This document shows positions 60,928-64,000 of a stretch of 64,000 bases of DNA, piece by piece. The translations under genes and the position numbers were made by a program. A model generated the notes under the pieces. The model worked only from the letters and a program-made list of their open reading frames with translations. It ran no database searches and was not told where the DNA came from. Within the stretch, counting starts at the first letter, position 1. Each line of letters opens with the position of its first letter. Origin of the DNA: an uncultured Dorea sp. (GTDB lineage: Bacteria > Bacillota > Clostridia > Lachnospirales > Lachnospiraceae); assembly GCA_910577685.1 (NCBI GenBank), contig CAJTOH010000001.1, forward strand, positions 117,984-181,983, written 5' to 3'.

Positions 60928-62202
60928 ATGGAATATATGGACAACGTATACATATTGGGAGGCGCGCAGACAGATTTTGAGAGAAACTGGCAGAAAGAAG
61001 GCAAGGGTGTGATCGCTCTCTTAAAAGAGGTAGTGACGGACGCGCTGAAAGTAGTGGGAATCACATTCTCAGATATAGAAAGATTGAATGAAGAAAACAA
61101 AGTGGCCTGCTATGTCGGAAATTTTATAGCGGAAAATTATATTGACCAGGGGCATTTAGGCGCTTTGCTGACAGAGGTTCATCCGGCTTTTTACGGTGTG
61201 CCGTCCGCAAGATATGAAGCGGCCTGCTCATCAAGCTCGGCGGCTTTAGACGCGGCATATACAAAGATAAAGGCAGGAGAATATGATCTGGCAGTTGTGG
61301 TTGGCTGGGAATTAATGAAAACCGTAGATTCAAAAACATGCGCAGATATATTAGGGCGCGCTTCTTATTATGAAACCGAAGGGAAAGATATAGACTTCCC
61401 GTTTCCCCGATTATTTGGAAGGCTGGCGGATGAAACAATAAAAAAATACGGGATCGGCGAACAACGGTATATGGATTCCCTGGCGAAGATAGCCTGTATC
61501 AATTATGGCAATGCCAAGAGAAACCCCTTTGCGCAGACCAGAAAATGGTTTATGAATTACGAACAGGCAAGCCGAAGGGGAACAAAGACAAACAGTTTCG
61601 TAGGGAAGAGGCTTGGAATTTCAGATTGTTCGCAGGTAACGGACGGGGCGGCGGCAGTGCTTCTTGCAAGTGAAAGAATGGTTAAGGAACTTGGGATCGA
61701 CAGGAACAGAGTACCTGTTGTAAAAGGATATGGACACCGGACGGCTCCGATGTTATTTGAAAAGAAAATGGAGAACGCAAGAGGCAGCAGGTACTTGCTC
61801 CCGTGGACCAGACAGGCTGTGGTTGACGCATACCATAGAGCCGGGGTGGGTGTAAAGAATATAGATGTGTTTGAAACCCACGATTGTTTTACATCCTCCG
61901 AATATGCGGCTATATCGGCATTTGGAATTACAGAGCCGGGGATGGAATATGAAGCGGTTGAGGATGGCAGGATTGGTTTTGAGGGAGAGTATCCTGTGAA
62001 TCCCGGCGGAGGGTTAATCGGATGCGGGCATCCGGTAGGCGCCAGCGGGTGCAGGATGTTTCTGGATTTGTATAAGCAGGTGAGCGGGACTGCGGGAGAT
62101 TATCAGGTAAGGAGAGCGGATGGGAGTATTCCGAAGAATGGGGCGATGCTGAATATAGGAGGGACGGCGACGACTAATTATGTGTTTGTGATTGGGAGAT
62201 AA
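60928..62202 (+). CDS. Thiolase family protein (SCP2-thiolase type)
   Basis: 424 residues. Nucleophile Cys in YEAACSSSSAALDAAY (about 96), His in ETHDCFTSSEYAAI and second Cys region NPGGGLIGCGHPVGASG. HDCF in place of the NEAF motif of ordinary beta-ketothiolases marks the SCP2 type. It should condense or cleave 3-ketoacyl-CoA. ATG 60937 is a possible alternative start. Found between a dehydrogenase and a glycosyltransferase of a glycan operon, which suggests it makes or handles the acyl group of a decorated sugar rather than serving general metabolism (inference). Confidence 0.85.
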   Translation: MEYMDNVYILGGAQTDFERNWQKEGKGVIALLKEVVTDALKVVGITFSDIERLNEENKVACYVGNFIAENYIDQGHLGALLTEVHPAFYGVPSARYEAACSSSSAALDAAYTKIKAGEYDLAVVVGWELMKTVDSKTCADILGRASYYETEGKDIDFPFPRLFGRLADETIKKYGIGEQRYMDSLAKIACINYGNAKRNPFAQTRKWFMNYEQASRRGTKTNSFVGKRLGISDCSQVTDGAAAVLLASERMVKELGIDRNRVPVVKGYGHRTAPMLFEKKMENARGSRYLLPWTRQAVVDAYHRAGVGVKNIDVFETHDCFTSSEYAAISAFGITEPGMEYEAVEDGRIGFEGEYPVNPGGGLIGCGHPVGASGCRMFLDLYKQVSGTAGDYQVRRADGSIPKNGAMLNIGGTATTNYVFVIGR

Positions 62203-62255
62203 AATCAGAAGATTCAACAAACCGGAGATTTGTAATAGGGAAAAAGTGAAAGGAT

Positions 62256-63371
62256 ATGACATGGATGCGGGTTTTGATATTGGCTAACATCGATATGGGT
62301 CTTTATAAATTTAGAAAAGAACTTCTGGAAGAATTTGTAAAAGAGTATGATGTTTACTTCTGTGTTCCTGACGGAGAGTTTGTGGAGCGCATAAAAGAAA
62401 TAGGATGCAGATTTATCCCCTGCAATGTATTGAAAAGGAGAAGTACGAATCCTCTTGAGGATTTAAAACTTATAAGATTCTATAAAAAAACATTGTTAAA
62501 AATCAAACCAGATGTTGTCCTAACATATACCATAAAGCCAAATGTATATGGCGGTTTTGTGAGCGCTAAAAAAAAGATACCATATATTTCAAATATAACA
62601 GGCCTGGGCACCACAATAGAAAACGGAGGATTACTAGCTAAAGTATCAATAACACTCTATCGAATTGGTCTTAAAAAGGCTCAGTGCGTTTTTTTTCAAA
62701 ATAAGGATAATCAAAAAATATTTGTCGGCAAAGGAATCGTAAAAGGAAAAACACGGTTAATTCCCGGTTCCGGAGTAAATCTAAATGTTTATTCTATGGA
62801 ATCTTATCCCTCAGATAAAGACGGGATTCGATTCCTTTTTGTTGGACGGATAATGAAGGATAAGGGAATAGAGGAGCTTCTTTCAGCAATAAGAGATGTT
62901 CATAAGGTCAGAGAAGATGTTGTTCTGGATATAGTAGGATTCTGTGATGAAGATTATTCGAAAGCATTGGATGAAGCAGAAAAAGAAGGGGCAGTCGTTA
63001 ATCATGGAATTCAATCGGATGTACGCCCATTCTATAAAACTTGTCATTGCACGGTTCTTCCTTCTTATCATGAAGGAATGGCAAACGTATTGCTTGAGTC
63101 TTCATCTACCGGCCGCCCGGTTATAACCACGCGGGTGCCAGGGTGTCAGGAGACATTTGACGAGAATATTACGGGTTTGGGCTGTGAGGTGAAGAATGTG
63201 GAGAGCCTAAAAGAAGCCATGTTCGGGTTTCTGGCGTTATCGCAGGAAAAGCGGGAAGAGATGGGACTTGCCGCAAGGAAGAAGATGGTTCAGGAATATG
63301 ATAGAAGCATTGTTTTGAGAGCATACAAAAAAGAAATTGAGATGGTGAATAATTCTGTTGCTAAAGATTGA
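62256..63371 (+). CDS. Family 4 glycosyltransferase (PglA-like)
   Basis: 371 residues with two Rossmann-like domains: N-terminal LILANIDMGLYKFRKELLEEF and C-terminal FLFVGRIMKDKGIEELLSAI and LPSYHEGMANVLLESSSTGRPVITTRVPGCQE, with the GT4 E-x7-E motif. In Pgl-like pathways this enzyme adds the second sugar to the lipid-linked amino sugar. More AT-rich than the genes just before it. Last gene of the operon visible before insertion-sequence debris. Confidence 0.9.
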   Translation: MTWMRVLILANIDMGLYKFRKELLEEFVKEYDVYFCVPDGEFVERIKEIGCRFIPCNVLKRRSTNPLEDLKLIRFYKKTLLKIKPDVVLTYTIKPNVYGGFVSAKKKIPYISNITGLGTTIENGGLLAKVSITLYRIGLKKAQCVFFQNKDNQKIFVGKGIVKGKTRLIPGSGVNLNVYSMESYPSDKDGIRFLFVGRIMKDKGIEELLSAIRDVHKVREDVVLDIVGFCDEDYSKALDEAEKEGAVVNHGIQSDVRPFYKTCHCTVLPSYHEGMANVLLESSSTGRPVITTRVPGCQETFDENITGLGCEVKNVESLKEAMFGFLALSQEKREEMGLAARKKMVQEYDRSIVLRAYKKEIEMVNNSVAKD

Positions 63372-63662
63372 AAGAAAGGTAGTGTAAAGTAGCCTATGAA
63401 AAACTGGAGTCAAAAAAATAGGCTCCATTAGAACTTTGATAATTGTAGATACGATAGATTTTGGCAGTGTCCGCCACCCTTGACGGCACACCAAAACAAT
63501 GCTCTGAACGTCTTACCGACGGCGAAGAACTCAAGAACAGATACCAGTTTCTCCGTCTGATTCACAGCATTGTAGCATTGTTTTGGCGTGCCATCAAGGG
63601 CAGGTCCCTTCGGGATGGCTAGGTAATTACCTCTGGCTCGGAATCTAAGAACAGATGTGGGC
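63372..63662. other. Non-coding stretch with insertion-sequence remnants
   Basis: No clear gene. It holds a 27-base imperfect inverted repeat (63477-63503 with 63574-63600) and, across it, a short open frame reading LTDGEELKNRYQFLRLIHSIVAL that ends in TAG near 63620, which I cannot assign. Likely debris of mobile DNA. Confidence 0.4.
63477..63600. repeat. 27-bp inverted repeat around a 70-base core
   Basis: Bases 63477-63503 and 63574-63600 are reverse complements at 25 of 27 positions (centred on ACCAAAACAATGCT and AGCATTGTTTTGG). They may be ends of a small inserted element, a bidirectional terminator, or part of the adjacent insertion sequence. Confidence 0.7.
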
Positions 63663-63953
63663 TTAGCCCTGTTGCTGCTTTAAGAGTTCCTGTTGGCCCA
63701 GATAGATCAGGAGTTGCCATTTGCCGGGCATATTCCCAGCGCCTTCCAGCAGTTCCACTTTATTCAGCGGTTCCCTGCCGCCGGATTTCTCATGAGGACG
63801 CAGGAAGTTATAGTAAGCGACCCAGAGAGAAACGCTGTGTATTGCACCGCCATCCGTACCGTAACCGCAGGTGACACGATAAGATTCCCTGAATGTACGG
63901 TTCAAGCGTTCGATCACCTGTTTGAATGGCCGGAATTTTTTGGATTGGTGTTA
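63663..63953 (-). pseudogene. Transposase C-terminal fragment (DDE family)
   Basis: About 95 codons on the minus strand: KKFRPFKQVIERLNRTFRESYRVTCGYGTDGGAIHSVSLWVAYYNFLRPH, then EPLNKVELLEGAGNMPGKWQLLIYLG. IERLNRTFRE and YYNFLRPH are the end of the DDE catalytic domain of integrase-core transposases, including the last catalytic Glu. The catalytic part before it is missing: an in-frame TAA lies just upstream near 63955. It is a remnant rather than an active element, as far as the window shows. Confidence 0.75.
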
Positions 63954-64000
63954 GTATATAAGTGTGGACAAGAAAAGTTGAACAATCTATACTATCAAGT

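Overview
The window looks like a chromosome segment of a Gram-positive gut anaerobe of the Lachnospiraceae (Clostridia) type. The basis is the MurT/GatD lipid II amidation pair, a LarC-LarE pair, several carbohydrate ABC importers with AraC regulators, LoaP/NusG-type antiterminators, an AgrA/AgrC-like pair next to a lacticin-481-like lanthipeptide, strong AGGAGG-type ribosome sites and a moderate GC content. No species can be assigned from sequence alone.

Layout. 1-2914: the 3' part of a family-2 glycosyltransferase, a GNAT-like protein and an Rpn-type nuclease. 2961-7831: a BceRS-like two-component system and an ABC efflux system whose ATPase gene has lost the stretch encoding the H-loop. 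7878-14135: housekeeping genes (acyltransferase-like protein, M18 aminopeptidase, asparaginase, glutaredoxin-like protein, YitT, phosphosugar mutase). 14270-17145: a small unknown protein, then larC with a very large His-repeat insertion, and larE. 17142-25761: an OmpR-type two-component system divergent from a locus with an oversized solute-binding lipoprotein, two sugar-type permeases, a HlyD-like adaptor and an FtsX-like membrane protein. 25792-28541: murT-gatD, tRNA-Ser(CGA), and a compact structured RNA of unassigned family on the minus strand. 28542-32381: MATE pump, AraC regulator and GH20 hexosaminidase.

32555-41895 is a lanthipeptide locus: LytTR regulator, GHKL kinase, a 48-residue precursor, an attenuator, a class II synthetase (LanM) interrupted by two in-frame stop codons, a small secreted protein, then a lipoprotein and ABC exporter that resemble self-protection genes. 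The section from about 33.4 to 38.4 kb is clearly more AT-rich than its surroundings, which suggests horizontal acquisition. 41985-53774: a frameshifted acetyltransferase, then a minus-strand sugar import operon with a large unrecognised enzyme, an AraC regulator divergent from a GH2 beta-galactosidase, and pyridoxamine kinase. 53832-55517 is an AAA/PD-(D/E)XK protein.

55616-63371 is a glycan biosynthesis operon: two LoaP-like antiterminators, aminotransferase, phosphoglycosyl transferase and acyltransferase (PglE/C/D-like), an acyl-CoA dehydrogenase interrupted at a G9 tract, an SCP2-type thiolase and a GT4 glycosyltransferase. In front of it lies what I read as an invertible promoter. Two 21-bp dyad sites in inverted orientation (19/21 identical) bracket about 200 AT-rich bases, and these contain a near-consensus promoter that currently points away from the operon into a strong hairpin. 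Inversion would turn it towards the first LoaP gene. This is the most interesting signal in the window. The window ends in insertion-sequence debris.
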